From: Chlamydiota bacterium
Lineage (GTDB): Bacteria; Chlamydiota; Chlamydiia; Chlamydiales; Simkaniaceae
NCBI GenBank assembly: GCA_011065165.1
Contig: JAAKFF010000006.1
Coordinates: forward strand, 1-35,121
Reading direction: 5' to 3'
DNA length: 35,121 bases
Shown piece after piece: positions 15,395 through 24,250 of the stretch. Both the position numbers and the translations under genes were made by a program. The number at the start of each line of letters is the position of its first letter. The stretch's first letter is position 1. A model generated the notes under the pieces. It ran no database searches. It was not told the DNA's origin and was given only the letters and a program-made list of their open reading frames with translations.

Positions 15395-15640
15395 ATGAAC
15401 ACTTGGGATACTCAGAAATTAACTACCACAGAGATCACAGAGACCACAGAGACAGAGTCGGATTCCTTGGATCTGTTAGTTGAAGACAAGGTGATCGTAG
15501 AAATCAAGTCTGTAAGGGATCAAGCGCCTGATTATTTAACCTCTCTCTCTGTGATCTCTGCGCTCTCTGTGGTTTTTTTCTCCCCTATCGGTGACTTTTT
15601 CAGAGACTTGTCCTGCGAAGGAGCATCTATCTCAAACTGA
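15395..15640 (+). pseudogene. Deleted copy of the GxxExxY gene
   Basis: The start ([23 protein letters not shown]) matches the gene at 6551-6979. Codons for about residues 24-84 are missing, apparently between short GGATC direct repeats. [17 protein letters not shown] is kept, a second stretch (about 102-136) is missing, and the frame then reads through the old 3' end and the CACAGAG-rich flank until 15640. The catalytic-looking G-LL-E-SA-Y core is gone, so the product cannot work as the full protein. The match extends upstream through TAACAATGTCAT and downstream to about 15603. Confidence 0.85.
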
Positions 15641-15983
15641 AAGTTGGGTGTGAACACCGAATCTGCGATTTGGAAGATGGATGCCCGCAGCAGCGGGGGA
15701 TGCAATCCCCGACGGATTTATCAATCAAATTCTTATGCATTGATGAAATCTCCTAAACAAAAAAAGTTGAATCTTTGACATTAATATCCTGATGATTTTC
15801 AAAGAAAATAGAGGTAAAGAGTATTTCTAAATCTCCGCCGTAAATTTTGATTGTACGAAATGGGGTATTTTGATAATCTGCTCGCTTTAGCCATTAGTGA
15901 CATGGTGTGAATTGTTGATTTGCATCATTCTCCATGGATTAATCTAAATAAGAAACTGACTATGAATTGCGAAGGAAAGTGTT
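15641..15983. other. Intergenic region before rplC
   Basis: No gene is seen. It contains the second copy of the palindromic core (15695-15714) and an AT-rich stretch that must hold the promoter of the ribosomal cluster. Weak candidates are TTGACA at 15775-15780 with a poor -10 (TTCAAA) 17 bases later, and a TTGATT/TAATCT pair with a 19-base spacer closer to the gene. Neither is convincing. Confidence 0.5.
15695..15714. repeat. 20-bp copy of the 6316-6335 palindromic core, inverted
   Basis: GGGGGATGCAATCCCCGACG is identical to the reverse complement of 6316-6335. In both places it lies downstream of a GxxExxY gene copy, so gene, flank and palindrome form one module. Confidence 0.85.
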
Positions 15984-16637
15984 ATGTCGCTTAAGCTGAT
16001 GGGAAAGAAGAGAGGAATGACCCGAATCTTTGATGAGAGTGGAAACCTCATTGTCTGTACGGTTATCGCAACAGAGCCCAATGTGATCGTCCAAGTGAAG
16101 AGCGATGAGAAGGATGGATACAACGCCATCCAACTTGGTGCGGTTAAAGTACGCGAATCAAAGAAGAAGAATGTCACAAAACCACTCGTCGGCCACTTTG
16201 CTCGCGCTAAGGTAGAACCTAGACGCCATCTTTTGGAGTCACGCATTGGGAAGGGCGAAGCGTATGAAGTAGGCCAAGAGATCGGTGCCGACTACTTTGA
16301 TGAGGGTCAATATGTCGATGTGTGCGGCACTTCAAAAGGAAAAGGCTATCAAGGTGTTATGAAGCGCCATGGCTTTTCAGGGGGACCTGGGGGCCACGGT
16401 TCGAAGTTTCACCGCTCTGCAGGTTCTACAGGAATGTGCTCCTATCCAGGAAGGAACCCTCCAGGTGGGAAGAAGGCTGGGCAGATGGGCTCAGAGAGAG
16501 TGACAGTGGAAAATCTGAAGGTGGTTCAAATCGACGCTGAAAAAGAGATGATCATAGTTGAAGGGGCGATCCCAGGACCAAAGAACGGCCTCGTCTATAT
16601 TAGAAAATCGATGAAAAAAACAGTTGTAAATAGATAG
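15984..16637 (+). CDS. rplC: 50S ribosomal protein L3
   Basis: 217 residues. An early-assembly protein that binds near the 3' end of 23S rRNA and the peptidyl-transferase centre. GKKRGMTRIFDESGN opens the protein. The long central loop GYQGVMKRHGFSGGPGGHG ... GGKKAGQMG and the ERVTVENLKVVQID segment are diagnostic. The E. coli GQNQ segment holding the PrmB-methylated Gln is GMCS here, so that modification is unlikely. It is the first gene of the cluster; rpsJ, which precedes rplC in many bacteria, is absent, as in Chlamydia. Confidence 0.97.
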   Translation: MSLKLMGKKRGMTRIFDESGNLIVCTVIATEPNVIVQVKSDEKDGYNAIQLGAVKVRESKKKNVTKPLVGHFARAKVEPRRHLLESRIGKGEAYEVGQEIGADYFDEGQYVDVCGTSKGKGYQGVMKRHGFSGGPGGHGSKFHRSAGSTGMCSYPGRNPPGGKKAGQMGSERVTVENLKVVQIDAEKEMIIVEGAIPGPKNGLVYIRKSMKKTVVNR

Positions 16638-16647
16638 GAAAGAGAGC

Positions 16648-17301
16648 GTGGCGAACCTAAAGAAATATGATTTAAAAGGAAAAGAGCTCGAAGAAGTTAG
16701 CCTAGAGAAGGAACTTCTAGAGATCACTGTCAATTCCCAACTGGTAAAAGACTATCTTGTCGCAGTGCGAAAAAATGCTAGACAGTGGAGTGCAAACACC
16801 AAGGGGCGCAGTGAACTCGCCCAATCAAACGCAAAGCCTCATCCCCAGAAAGGAACAGGTAAAGCGAGACAGGGGTCTCTTAAATCACCGCAATATCGTG
16901 GTGGAGCGACTGTTTTTGGTCCCAAGCCAAAGTTTAATCAGCACGTCCGTATCAACCGAAAAGAGCGCCGCGCAGCGATCTCATACCTGCTCGCTCAGAA
17001 AGCCCTAAAGGGCAATATCCGCTTTTTAAAACTCGGTGCACTCAAAGCTCCAAAGACCAAATCGATCTGCAGCTTCCTGAAAGCTGCTGGAATCGAAAAT
17101 AAGAGGATACTCTTCCTCTGTGATGGAGCGACTAAAACAGAGAAAGAGCGAAAAAACTTCTACTTAAGCATGCGCAATATCCCCAGAACCTACTTTTTAC
17201 CGATTACGAACTTCAGCGGATATGATGTGATTGCTAATCAGGAACTGGTTGTGCTCGATTCTGCGAAGGATGAGTTTATGAAAGCATTAGGAAAGAGATA
17301 A
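16648..17301 (+). CDS. rplD: 50S ribosomal protein L4
   Basis: 217 residues from a GTG start preceded by AGGA. L4 lines the peptide exit tunnel; the extended loop is visible as [20 protein letters not shown] followed by RGGATVFGP. The C-terminal Rossmann-like half runs from [10 protein letters not shown] to the end. In E. coli L4 also represses the S10 operon; whether it does so here cannot be seen. The TAA overlaps the rplW ATG by one base. Confidence 0.97.
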   Translation: MANLKKYDLKGKELEEVSLEKELLEITVNSQLVKDYLVAVRKNARQWSANTKGRSELAQSNAKPHPQKGTGKARQGSLKSPQYRGGATVFGPKPKFNQHVRINRKERRAAISYLLAQKALKGNIRFLKLGALKAPKTKSICSFLKAAGIENKRILFLCDGATKTEKERKNFYLSMRNIPRTYFLPITNFSGYDVIANQELVVLDSAKDEFMKALGKR

Positions 17302-17639
17302 TGAACGATACAAAACCCTATCAGATCATCAAATCACGCTATATCACTGAAAAAACGACCGTTCTTGAAGGGTTACAGAACTCAACAAGCAACCGCTGCA
17401 CGACCAAGTGCAACAGACCTAAGTATGTTTTTCTTGTCGACAGGAATGCAAATAAAAAAGAGATAGCTGAAGCGCTTGAGACGATCTATGCCGAGAAGAA
17501 CATTAAGGTGAAGGATGTGAATACCATCAATATGAAGCCGAAAAAGCGTCGTGTGAGAGGGTTCAAAGGATTTCGTTCCGGATTTAAAAAAGCGATCGTC
17601 ACTCTTGAGAGCGGCGATACAATTGACGAAGCAGTTTAG
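17301..17639 (+). CDS. rplW: 50S ribosomal protein L23
   Basis: 112 residues. L23 lies at the tunnel exit and docks SRP and trigger factor. The signature VKDVNTINMKPKKRRVRGF and the following FRSGFKKAIVTL are present. An unusual 12-residue stretch near residue 25 (NSTSNRCTTKCN) with two cysteines replaces the shorter loop of common L23 proteins. It starts within the rplD stop and ends 10 bases before rplB. Confidence 0.95.
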   Translation: MNDTKPYQIIKSRYITEKTTVLEGLQNSTSNRCTTKCNRPKYVFLVDRNANKKEIAEALETIYAEKNIKVKDVNTINMKPKKRRVRGFKGFRSGFKKAIVTLESGDTIDEAV

Positions 17640-17649
17640 GAGTGAGTAG

Positions 17650-18492
17650 ATGGTAAAGAAATTTCGACCGACAACGCCAGGGCAGAGAAAGCTAGTACTC
17701 CCAAGCTTCGAGCAGCTCACACGCGTTCCTGGAAAGCGACAGACGATCAAACCAACTAAGTCCCTGCTAACGAGTAAGAAACGTATCAATGGAAGAAATC
17801 ACCATGGACGGATCACCTGCCGCCATCGCGGAGGGGGACACAAGCGTTTTTACCGTTTAGTAGACTTTAGAAGAGATAAAGATGGCATCGAGGCGAAAGT
17901 TGTTGCAGTTGAGTATGATCCCAACCGCTCAGCACATATCGCTCTCTTAAGCTACGTTGATGGCGAGAAGCGCTACATCCTAGCACCTGAAGGGATTAAA
18001 AAAGGTGATATTCTGATGTCAGGGGATAACGCCCCTTTCAACGCAGGATGTTCCATGTCCCTACAGAAAATGCCCCTTGGATCGTCCGTTCATAACATCG
18101 AATTTTATCCTGGTCGTGGGGGAAAGATGGTCCGCTCTGCTGGCCTCTCCGCACAGCTAATGGCACGCAGCGGTGGCTATGCCACCATCAAGATGCCTTC
18201 TGGAGAGGTACGTCTCGTTCGTGAAACCTGTCGGGCAACCTTCGGTGTGGTCTCTAATAAGGAGAACGCCCTTCGAGTCGAAGGAAAAGCGGGGAGGAAT
18301 CGATGGAAAGGGTTTCGACCTACTGTTCGTGGAACCGCGATGAATCCCGTTGACCACCCTCATGGTGGTGGTGAGGGTCGTCACAATGGATATATTCCAC
18401 AAACTCCTTGGGGAATGCAGACAAAAGGCAAGCGTACACGCTCTAAAAAGAAATCTAAGAAGATGATCGTGAAAGACCGAAGGAAGAAATAA
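17650..18492 (+). CDS. rplB: 50S ribosomal protein L2
   Basis: 280 residues. L2 bridges the subunits and supports peptidyl transfer. RNA-binding segments include [20 protein letters not shown] near 55-74 and [17 protein letters not shown]. The conserved [15 protein letters not shown] holds the functionally critical histidine. The lysine-rich C-terminus ([22 protein letters not shown]) is typical. The stop overlaps the rpsS ATG by one base. Confidence 0.97.
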   Translation: MVKKFRPTTPGQRKLVLPSFEQLTRVPGKRQTIKPTKSLLTSKKRINGRNHHGRITCRHRGGGHKRFYRLVDFRRDKDGIEAKVVAVEYDPNRSAHIALLSYVDGEKRYILAPEGIKKGDILMSGDNAPFNAGCSMSLQKMPLGSSVHNIEFYPGRGGKMVRSAGLSAQLMARSGGYATIKMPSGEVRLVRETCRATFGVVSNKENALRVEGKAGRNRWKGFRPTVRGTAMNPVDHPHGGGEGRHNGYIPQTPWGMQTKGKRTRSKKKSKKMIVKDRRKK

Positions 18493-18758
18493 TGACTAAT
18501 AGATCGCTAAGAAAAGGTCCCTTTGTGGATCATCATCTAATGAGCAAAGTTGTGAAGCAGAATGAGGATGGGTCGAAGCGTCCAATTAAAACATGGTCGA
18601 GACGCTCCATGATCGTACCCGATATGATTGGCCATACATTTGAAGTGCACAACGGAAGAAAATTTATCACTGTTTTTGTCACTGAAAATATGGTTGGACA
18701 TCGGCTAGGAGAGTTTTCACCTACCCGGATCTTCAAGGGACATCCGGTTAAGAAATAA
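18492..18758 (+). CDS. rpsS: 30S ribosomal protein S19
   Basis: 88 residues. S19 sits in the 30S head with S13. [17 protein letters not shown] at the start, [19 protein letters not shown] in the middle and [14 protein letters not shown] at the end are diagnostic. It overlaps rplB by one base and is 12 bases before rplV. Confidence 0.97.
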   Translation: MTNRSLRKGPFVDHHLMSKVVKQNEDGSKRPIKTWSRRSMIVPDMIGHTFEVHNGRKFITVFVTENMVGHRLGEFSPTRIFKGHPVKK

Positions 18759-18770
18759 AGGAATAAGAGA

Positions 18771-19118
18771 ATGCACGAAGCTATTGCAAAAACAAAATAT
18801 GTACGGATCAGCCCTCGTAAAGCACGACTAGCAGCCAATCTGATTCGAGGAATGAATGTCGAGGAGGCGCTGGTTCAGCTTAACTTTAGTAATTTGAAAG
18901 GGGGCATCCTACTTAAAAAAACGCTCCTTAGCGCCATTGCAAATGCGGAGACCCTTCATAGCGTTCAACGAAGAGACCTGAAAGTGAAAGAGGTGAGAAT
19001 CGACGAAGGGCCGACAATGAAGAGAGCGAAACCGAAGTGCCGCGGAGGTCGTGTGCCAATTTTGAAACGAATGAGCCATTTTCTGATTATCGTCGGAACG
19101 GAAGGTACACAGAGGTAA
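18771..19118 (+). CDS. rplV: 50S ribosomal protein L22
   Basis: 115 residues. L22 contributes to the exit tunnel through its beta hairpin (PTMKRAKPKCRGGRVPILKR). The N-terminal KTKYVRISPRKARLAANLI and LLKKTLLSAIANAE are family signatures. The end (HFLIIVGTEGTQR) is normal. One base separates its TAA from the rpsC ATG. Confidence 0.97.
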   Translation: MHEAIAKTKYVRISPRKARLAANLIRGMNVEEALVQLNFSNLKGGILLKKTLLSAIANAETLHSVQRRDLKVKEVRIDEGPTMKRAKPKCRGGRVPILKRMSHFLIIVGTEGTQR

Positions 19119-19119
19119 C

Positions 19120-19746
19120 ATGGGACAAAAAACATCACCTATTGGATTCAGACTCGTCATCAAAAAAGATTGGAGATCGATCTGGTTTGCACACAAACAC
19201 GAATTTGGCAACTTTCTACTTGGGGATAAGGCCATTCGCGACTTTCTAATGAAAAAGGCGTGCTGTATCGGAACCTCTAAAATTATCATCAAAAGAATGA
19301 GCGAAAAGATTGAAGTCACACTGCACACCGCTCGTCCTGGTCTTGTGATAGGGAAGAAGGGTGCTGAGATCGACGCGATAAAGCAGGAGCTCAAAAAGCT
19401 TACTGGAAAAGATGTCTGGATCGAAGTGGCAGAGATTAAACGACCTGACCTTGATGCCAAGCTAGTGGGTGAAGCGATAGCTAAACAGCTAGAGCGGCGC
19501 GTTGCGTTCAGAAGGGTGCTCAAGAAGTCGATTCTAGCGACAATGGATGCTGGAGCAGCAGGAATTAAAGTTCAGGTCTCAGGCCGTATTGGTGGCGCAG
19601 AGATTGCACGCACCGAGTGGTACAAAGAGGGGCGTATCCCCTTGCATACTATGCGTGCCAATATCGACTATGCGACGGCCCGCGCCGAAACGACCTATGG
19701 TTCGATCGGTGTGAAGGTTTGGATCAATAAAGGCGAACACGAATAG
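19120..19746 (+). CDS. rpsC: 30S ribosomal protein S3
   Basis: 208 residues. S3 forms part of the mRNA entry channel. The N-terminal MGQKTSPIGFRL and a KH domain with GLVIGKKGAEIDAI (GxxG motif) are seen, followed by the C-terminal domain AAGIKVQVSGRIGGAEIARTE. It is slightly shorter than E. coli S3 (233) because the C-terminal tail is trimmed. Confidence 0.97.
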   Translation: MGQKTSPIGFRLVIKKDWRSIWFAHKHEFGNFLLGDKAIRDFLMKKACCIGTSKIIIKRMSEKIEVTLHTARPGLVIGKKGAEIDAIKQELKKLTGKDVWIEVAEIKRPDLDAKLVGEAIAKQLERRVAFRRVLKKSILATMDAGAAGIKVQVSGRIGGAEIARTEWYKEGRIPLHTMRANIDYATARAETTYGSIGVKVWINKGEHE

Positions 19747-19759
19747 GAGTAAATGATTC

Positions 19760-20179
19760 ATGGCACTGATACCCTCTCGAACTAAATATCGGAAACAGCA
19801 GAAAGGCTCCCTTCGAGGAAATACTAAAGCAGGACAGTTTGTAGTCTTTGGTGACTATGGAATGCAGATCCTAGTGAGAGGAAAGATAACGAATCAACAG
19901 ATAGAAGCGTGTCGTGTGGCTATCACCCGCACCTTCAGCCGAAAAGGTAAAGTTTGGATCCGTATCTTCCCAGATAAACCGATTACAAAGAAGCCTGCAG
20001 AGACACGTATGGGTAAGGGAAAAGGTGCAACGGACCATTGGGTTGCAGTTGTCCGCCCCGGGAAAGTGCTCTTTGAAGTGGCCAATGTTTCAAAAGATGA
20101 AGCGAGACAGGCCCTACTTAAAGCCGCAGCAAAGCTTCCCTACCGCACACGCTTTGTTGAACGTTTGGAAAGAGTGTAA
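19760..20179 (+). CDS. rplP: 50S ribosomal protein L16
   Basis: 139 residues. L16 helps position tRNA in the A site. [17 protein letters not shown], the [21 protein letters not shown] segment, [20 protein letters not shown] and [15 protein letters not shown] are all present. Length is normal. GGAG lies upstream of the ATG. Confidence 0.97.
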   Translation: MALIPSRTKYRKQQKGSLRGNTKAGQFVVFGDYGMQILVRGKITNQQIEACRVAITRTFSRKGKVWIRIFPDKPITKKPAETRMGKGKGATDHWVAVVRPGKVLFEVANVSKDEARQALLKAAAKLPYRTRFVERLERV

Positions 20180-20191
20180 GGAGAAACATTG

Positions 20192-20404
20192 ATGCTAAAG
20201 GCAAAAGATTTATTAACCCAATCCACTGAAGAGTTAGAAGCTCAGCATAAGGAGTTATGTCGCGGCATTTTTGAACTGGTCAACGAACTCCGGGTTTCAA
20301 GAAAGCTAGAGAAGCCTCATGAGCTGATTCTTAAGAGGAGAGATCGAGCGCGAATCCTCACCGTTTTGCGCCAAAAAAAGAAGCAAGGACCAACAGAGAA
20401 GTAG
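20192..20404 (+). CDS. rpmC: 50S ribosomal protein L29
   Basis: 70 residues, two helices typical of L29 ([31 protein letters not shown] and the [13 protein letters not shown] segment). ATG 20192 is chosen because GGAG is placed eight bases upstream; a TTG one codon earlier is in frame. One base separates its stop from rpsQ. Confidence 0.93.
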   Translation: MLKAKDLLTQSTEELEAQHKELCRGIFELVNELRVSRKLEKPHELILKRRDRARILTVLRQKKKQGPTEK

Positions 20405-20405
20405 T

Positions 20406-20654
20406 ATGGAATCGCAAGGAAGAAGAAAAGTTAAAGAGGGAACGGTCATCTCAAACAAGATGGATAAGACCGTTATAGTGAATGTCGAGCGAACACTTCC
20501 TCATCCACGTTATAAAAAAGTGATCACCCGCGGGAAAAAATACTATGCGCATCATGAGAAAGGAGAGCTGAAAGTCGGGCAGAAAGTCCGTATTCAGGAG
20601 ACGCGTCCACTCTCTAAATTGAAGCGTTGGATAGTAGTCGAGCTGATCTCGTAA
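20406..20654 (+). CDS. rpsQ: 30S ribosomal protein S17
   Basis: 82 residues, an OB-fold protein of the 30S body. [34 protein letters not shown] and [19 protein letters not shown] are diagnostic. It begins one base after rpmC and lies 24 bases before rplN. Confidence 0.96.
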   Translation: MESQGRRKVKEGTVISNKMDKTVIVNVERTLPHPRYKKVITRGKKYYAHHEKGELKVGQKVRIQETRPLSKLKRWIVVELIS

Positions 20655-20678
20655 GAATATAAGAATAAGAGAAAAACG

Positions 20679-21047
20679 ATGATTCAACAAGAAACAGAAT
20701 TAGAAGTAGCCGATAATAGCGGAGCAAAGCGCGTTAAGTGTTTTAAAGTTTTGCGTGGAACAAGAAGAAGATATGCTGGAGTAGGTGACACCATAGTCTG
20801 TTCCGTGAAAGAGGTAGATTCGAAGGGAGTCGTGAAGAAAGGCGAAGTGGTTAAAGCTGTCATCGTTCGCACTAAAAACTATATCCGACGTAAAGATGGA
20901 TCTCTGCTAAAGTTTTATGACAATAGCTGCGTTTTGATCGATGATAAGCAGAATCCCAGAGGCACACGTATTTTCGGCCCAGTAGCTCGAGAAGTGAGGG
21001 AGAAAGGATTTCTTAAGATCACCTCACTCGCACCCGAAGTGATATAG
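20679..21047 (+). CDS. rplN: 50S ribosomal protein L14
   Basis: 122 residues, exactly the common length. L14 contacts 16S rRNA at an intersubunit bridge. [20 protein letters not shown] at the start, the [18 protein letters not shown] segment, [20 protein letters not shown] and the end [16 protein letters not shown] are standard. Confidence 0.97.
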   Translation: MIQQETELEVADNSGAKRVKCFKVLRGTRRRYAGVGDTIVCSVKEVDSKGVVKKGEVVKAVIVRTKNYIRRKDGSLLKFYDNSCVLIDDKQNPRGTRIFGPVAREVREKGFLKITSLAPEVI

Positions 21048-21064
21048 AAAGGAAGCGCACAAAT

Positions 21065-21412
21065 ATGAAGAGTAAATGGATAAAAAAAGGCGATAAGGTA
21101 CTGGTTATCTGTGGGAACGACCGCGGAAAAGTCGGTGAAGTTATCGCTAAGAAAGAGAGCCGCATCCTTATCCAAGGAGTCAATGTGAGAAAGCGGCACA
21201 TGAAGAGTCGCGAACAAAATCGCAAGTCAGAGATTGTAAGCATTGAAAAACCTATTCACATCTCAAATGTCGCCCTATGCGACGGAGATGGTAAAAAACT
21301 TAAGCTGAAGGTCAAAATCGGCAAAGATGGAAGTAGAGAGCTCTTCCGTCTCGATGGTGACAAAGAGGTGAGTTATAGAATGTTAAAAAAACCAGTAAAG
21401 TCACAGAAGTAA
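21065..21412 (+). CDS. rplX: 50S ribosomal protein L24
   Basis: 115 residues with an N-terminal KOW motif ([22 protein letters not shown]) that initiates 23S assembly, then [14 protein letters not shown]-type sequence (here [15 protein letters not shown]) and [20 protein letters not shown]. Length is slightly above E. coli L24 (104). It ends two bases before rplE. Confidence 0.96.
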   Translation: MKSKWIKKGDKVLVICGNDRGKVGEVIAKKESRILIQGVNVRKRHMKSREQNRKSEIVSIEKPIHISNVALCDGDGKKLKLKVKIGKDGSRELFRLDGDKEVSYRMLKKPVKSQK

Positions 21413-21414
21413 GT

Positions 21415-21951
21415 ATGTCGAGATTAAAGAAGAGATATCACGAAGAGATTAAAGACGTTTTACGCAAGAAGTTCGATTACAAGAACCAGATGCTCATTCC
21501 CGCCTTGGAAAAGGTCATTATTAGTATGGGTGTTGCAGAGGCTGTCAAAGATAAGAATGTGATGCAGGACTGCGTCAAGGAGCTAGCCTTAATCTCAGGG
21601 CAGAAACCGATCGTTACAAAGGCTAAGATTTCGATTGCTAATTTCAAGCTTCGAGAGGGCCAGGAAGTTGGCCTTAAAGTGACACTGCGGGGCGTTCGGA
21701 TGTTTGATTTTTTTGATCGATTTTGCAATATCGTCTGCCCAAGGATCCGAGATTTTCGAGGATTCAAGAGGAAGGGAGACCGTAGGGGGAGCTTCTCTCT
21801 GGGATTACAAGATCAGCAGATGTTCCCAGAGCTCAACCTAGATGAAGTTAAGCGTGACCAAGGAATGAATATTACTTTTGTCACCTCAGCGAAAAATGAC
21901 GAAGAGTGCATTGAACTATTAACCCAACTTGGACTACCCTTTACGCGTTAA
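21415..21951 (+). CDS. rplE: 50S ribosomal protein L5
   Basis: 178 residues. L5 binds 5S rRNA in the central protuberance. [61 protein letters not shown] and a final [22 protein letters not shown] are family hallmarks. In most bacteria rpsN (S14) follows; here rpsH follows directly, as in Chlamydia. Confidence 0.97.
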   Translation: MSRLKKRYHEEIKDVLRKKFDYKNQMLIPALEKVIISMGVAEAVKDKNVMQDCVKELALISGQKPIVTKAKISIANFKLREGQEVGLKVTLRGVRMFDFFDRFCNIVCPRIRDFRGFKRKGDRRGSFSLGLQDQQMFPELNLDEVKRDQGMNITFVTSAKNDEECIELLTQLGLPFTR

Positions 21952-21972
21952 CATAGAAGGAGAACGCAGAGC

Positions 21973-22368
21973 ATGACAATAAGTGATACGGTTGCAGATT
22001 TACTAACTCGAATCCGAAATGGAAAAGATGCTTCACATAAGTATGTCGATGTAAATTTCAGTAAACTCAATCAAGCAATCATCGATGTTTTGAAAGATAA
22101 AGGTTACATCATTAGCTACTTAGTTAACGAGAAGAAGCGTCAAATTCGTGTCTTTCTAAAATATATTAAAAGTTCTCGCGAGAGTGTCCTCCATGGACTT
22201 AAGAGAGTATCCAAGCCCGGAGTCCGCAGCTATGTGGGATATCAAGATATCCCACACGTCTTTAGTGGCCTTGGCATTGCCATCCTCTCCACCCCTTCGG
22301 GAGTCATTGATGGAGAGAGAGCACGAGAACTTAAAACTGGCGGAGAGCTCCTCTGCCTAGTCTGGTGA
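21973..22368 (+). CDS. rpsH: 30S ribosomal protein S8
   Basis: 131 residues. S8 binds the central domain of 16S rRNA, and in E. coli represses the spc operon. DTVADLLTRIRNGKDASH, ESVLHGLKRVSKPGVRSYVG and the end LGIAILSTPSGVIDGERARE are diagnostic. GGAG precedes the ATG. Confidence 0.97.
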   Translation: MTISDTVADLLTRIRNGKDASHKYVDVNFSKLNQAIIDVLKDKGYIISYLVNEKKRQIRVFLKYIKSSRESVLHGLKRVSKPGVRSYVGYQDIPHVFSGLGIAILSTPSGVIDGERARELKTGGELLCLVW

Positions 22369-22387
22369 ACAATAGGGAAATTGAAAT

Positions 22388-22930
22388 ATGTCACGATTAG
22401 GTAAAAAACCCATTCCACTTCCAAAAGGTATCGAAGTCAAACTCTCCAAAGGGATAGTTGAAATGAAGGGACCCAAAGGCACCATAAAGAGATCCATTCC
22501 AGAAGGAATCTCAGTCAAGGTTGAAGAGAGTAAGATCTTTGTTGAGTTCGATGAGAAATCTGGGCTAGATAGCCCGATGTATGGACTCTACCGCTCCCTC
22601 ATTAATAATGTGGTCATTGGAGTGAGTGAAGGGTTTGAGAAGCAGCTTAGTCTCGTTGGAGTGGGCTATCGTGCTGCTGTTAAAGGCGAAGTATTAGACT
22701 TGCAACTTGGCTTTTCGCATCCTTCTCAGATAAAGATCCCCACAGAGCTTAAGGTTCTTGTGGAGAAGAGTACACTCATCAAAATAACAGGATTAGATAA
22801 GCAGGCTGTTGGCCAGTTTGCCGCTACCGTCCGCGCTGTGAGGCCTCCTGAGCCTTACAAAGGAAAAGGGGTTCGCTACGTCGATGAGCAAGTTCGCAGA
22901 AAAGCAGGGAAAGCAGCAAAAGGAAAATAA
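22388..22930 (+). CDS. rplF: 50S ribosomal protein L6
   Basis: 180 residues with two tandem alpha/beta domains. MSRLGKKPIPLPKGIEV, the RSLINNVVIGVSEGFEKQL segment, LVGVGYRAAVKGEVLDLQLG and RPPEPYKGKGVRY are family signatures. The stop overlaps the rplR ATG by one base. Confidence 0.97.
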   Translation: MSRLGKKPIPLPKGIEVKLSKGIVEMKGPKGTIKRSIPEGISVKVEESKIFVEFDEKSGLDSPMYGLYRSLINNVVIGVSEGFEKQLSLVGVGYRAAVKGEVLDLQLGFSHPSQIKIPTELKVLVEKSTLIKITGLDKQAVGQFAATVRAVRPPEPYKGKGVRYVDEQVRRKAGKAAKGK

Positions 22931-23292
22931 TGAGTCACAAACTATTAAAACGCACAAAAATCCGAAAGAATCGTATGATGCGTATTCGAAAAAAGCTTAG
23001 AGGCTCATCCGAACGTCCGCGTCTATCTGTATCAAAGAGCATCTTTCATATTGGTGTTCAGCTTATTGATGACGATAGAGGCGTTACGATTACGAGTTTC
23101 AGCACGCTCTCTAAAGAGGCCAAGAATATGAAAAAGTCGAAAGAGAGCGCTCGCTTCGTTGGACAGAAGATAGCAGAACTCGCAAAGCAGAAAAATATAG
23201 AAAAAGTCATTTTCGATCGTGGAAGATTTAAGTTCCATGGACTTATCGCAGAGCTTGCTAATGCGGCAAGAGAAAATGGACTCAAATTTTAG
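22930..23292 (+). CDS. rplR: 50S ribosomal protein L18
   Basis: 120 residues. L18 binds 5S rRNA with L5. RMMRIRKKLRGSSERPRLSV, SIFHIGVQLIDDDRG and VIFDRGRFKFHGLIAELANA are diagnostic. Normal length, eight bases before rpsE. Confidence 0.97.
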   Translation: MSHKLLKRTKIRKNRMMRIRKKLRGSSERPRLSVSKSIFHIGVQLIDDDRGVTITSFSTLSKEAKNMKKSKESARFVGQKIAELAKQKNIEKVIFDRGRFKFHGLIAELANAARENGLKF

Positions 23293-23300
23293 GGATATTA

Positions 23301-23798
23301 ATGGCAAAGAGAAAGAAAAAAGAAGAAGATTTCGACACCGAGTTTGAGGAAAAAGTCCTCTATATCAACCGATGTTCTAAAGTTGTTAAAGGCGGACGCA
23401 AGTTTAGTTTTTCTGCTCTCGTCATTATTGGTGATGGGAATGGCCGCATTGGGATCGGCTTCGCAAAAGCCAATGAAGTAGCCGATGCGATCCGTAAGGG
23501 TGGAGAGGCAGCGCGCAAAAACATTCTAACTTTCGAGCTTAATGGCACTACCATCCCCCACGATATTGTCACAGACTGGGATGGCGCAAGAGTACTTCTT
23601 AAGTCAGCACCCGAAGGAACAGGCATTATCGCAGGATCAAAAGTGCGCGCCGTACTCGAAATTAGCGGAATCAAAGATATCGTTGCTAAGAGTTTGGGGT
23701 CAAAAAATCCCCTTAACCAAGTGCGTGCCACTTTTAAGGCCCTCTCCGATCTATGCAACAGAGAAGCGACACTTGAAGCAAGAGGAGCACGCTCATGA
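23301..23798 (+). CDS. rpsE: 30S ribosomal protein S5
   Basis: 165 residues. S5 affects decoding fidelity. The N-terminal dsRBD-like domain (INRCSKVVKGGRKFSFSALV, DGNGRIGIGFAKANEV) and the C-terminal APEGTGIIAGSKVRAVLEISGI segment are clear. rpmD, which often follows, is missing. The last four bases overlap rplO. Confidence 0.97.
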   Translation: MAKRKKKEEDFDTEFEEKVLYINRCSKVVKGGRKFSFSALVIIGDGNGRIGIGFAKANEVADAIRKGGEAARKNILTFELNGTTIPHDIVTDWDGARVLLKSAPEGTGIIAGSKVRAVLEISGIKDIVAKSLGSKNPLNQVRATFKALSDLCNREATLEARGARS

Positions 23799-24244
23799 AT
23801 TTATCAGAACTAAAGAATACACACCGAAAGGTTCAGAATAGAAAGCGAGTTGGGCGCGGCCCAAGTTCCGGTATGGGAAAGACCTCCAGTCGTGGTCATA
23901 AGGGAGCTAAGTCTCGCTCAGGATATAAGCGTCGCGGAGCAAAAGAGGGGGGGCAGTTGCCGCTCTATCAGAAACTTCCAGTTCGTGGATTCTCCAACGC
24001 ACGCTTTAAAGCCGGGGTCTATGAGATCAACTTAGGAAGACTGAATCAATACTTTGAAGATGGGGAGACGATTAACAAGCAGACGTTAATGGAAAAAGGA
24101 TTTCCTCTTCGTCGTATGAAGGGAGGCTTTAAAGTGCTCTCAAATGGCGAGCTCACGAAAAAAGTCGTGATTGAAGCGAATCTCTTCTCGAAGAATGCCA
24201 TTCGCAAGCTCGAAGAAAAAGGAATCGAATTTAAACGCATATAA
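23795..24244 (+). CDS. rplO: 50S ribosomal protein L15
   Basis: 149 residues. NRKRVGRGPSSGMGKTSSRG, the SRSGYKRRGAKEGGQLPLYQ basic stretch and RGFSNARFKAGVYEINLG identify it. The ATGA overlap with rpsE suggests coupling. secY follows after six bases. Confidence 0.97.
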   Translation: MNLSELKNTHRKVQNRKRVGRGPSSGMGKTSSRGHKGAKSRSGYKRRGAKEGGQLPLYQKLPVRGFSNARFKAGVYEINLGRLNQYFEDGETINKQTLMEKGFPLRRMKGGFKVLSNGELTKKVVIEANLFSKNAIRKLEEKGIEFKRI

Positions 24245-24250
24245 GGTCAT

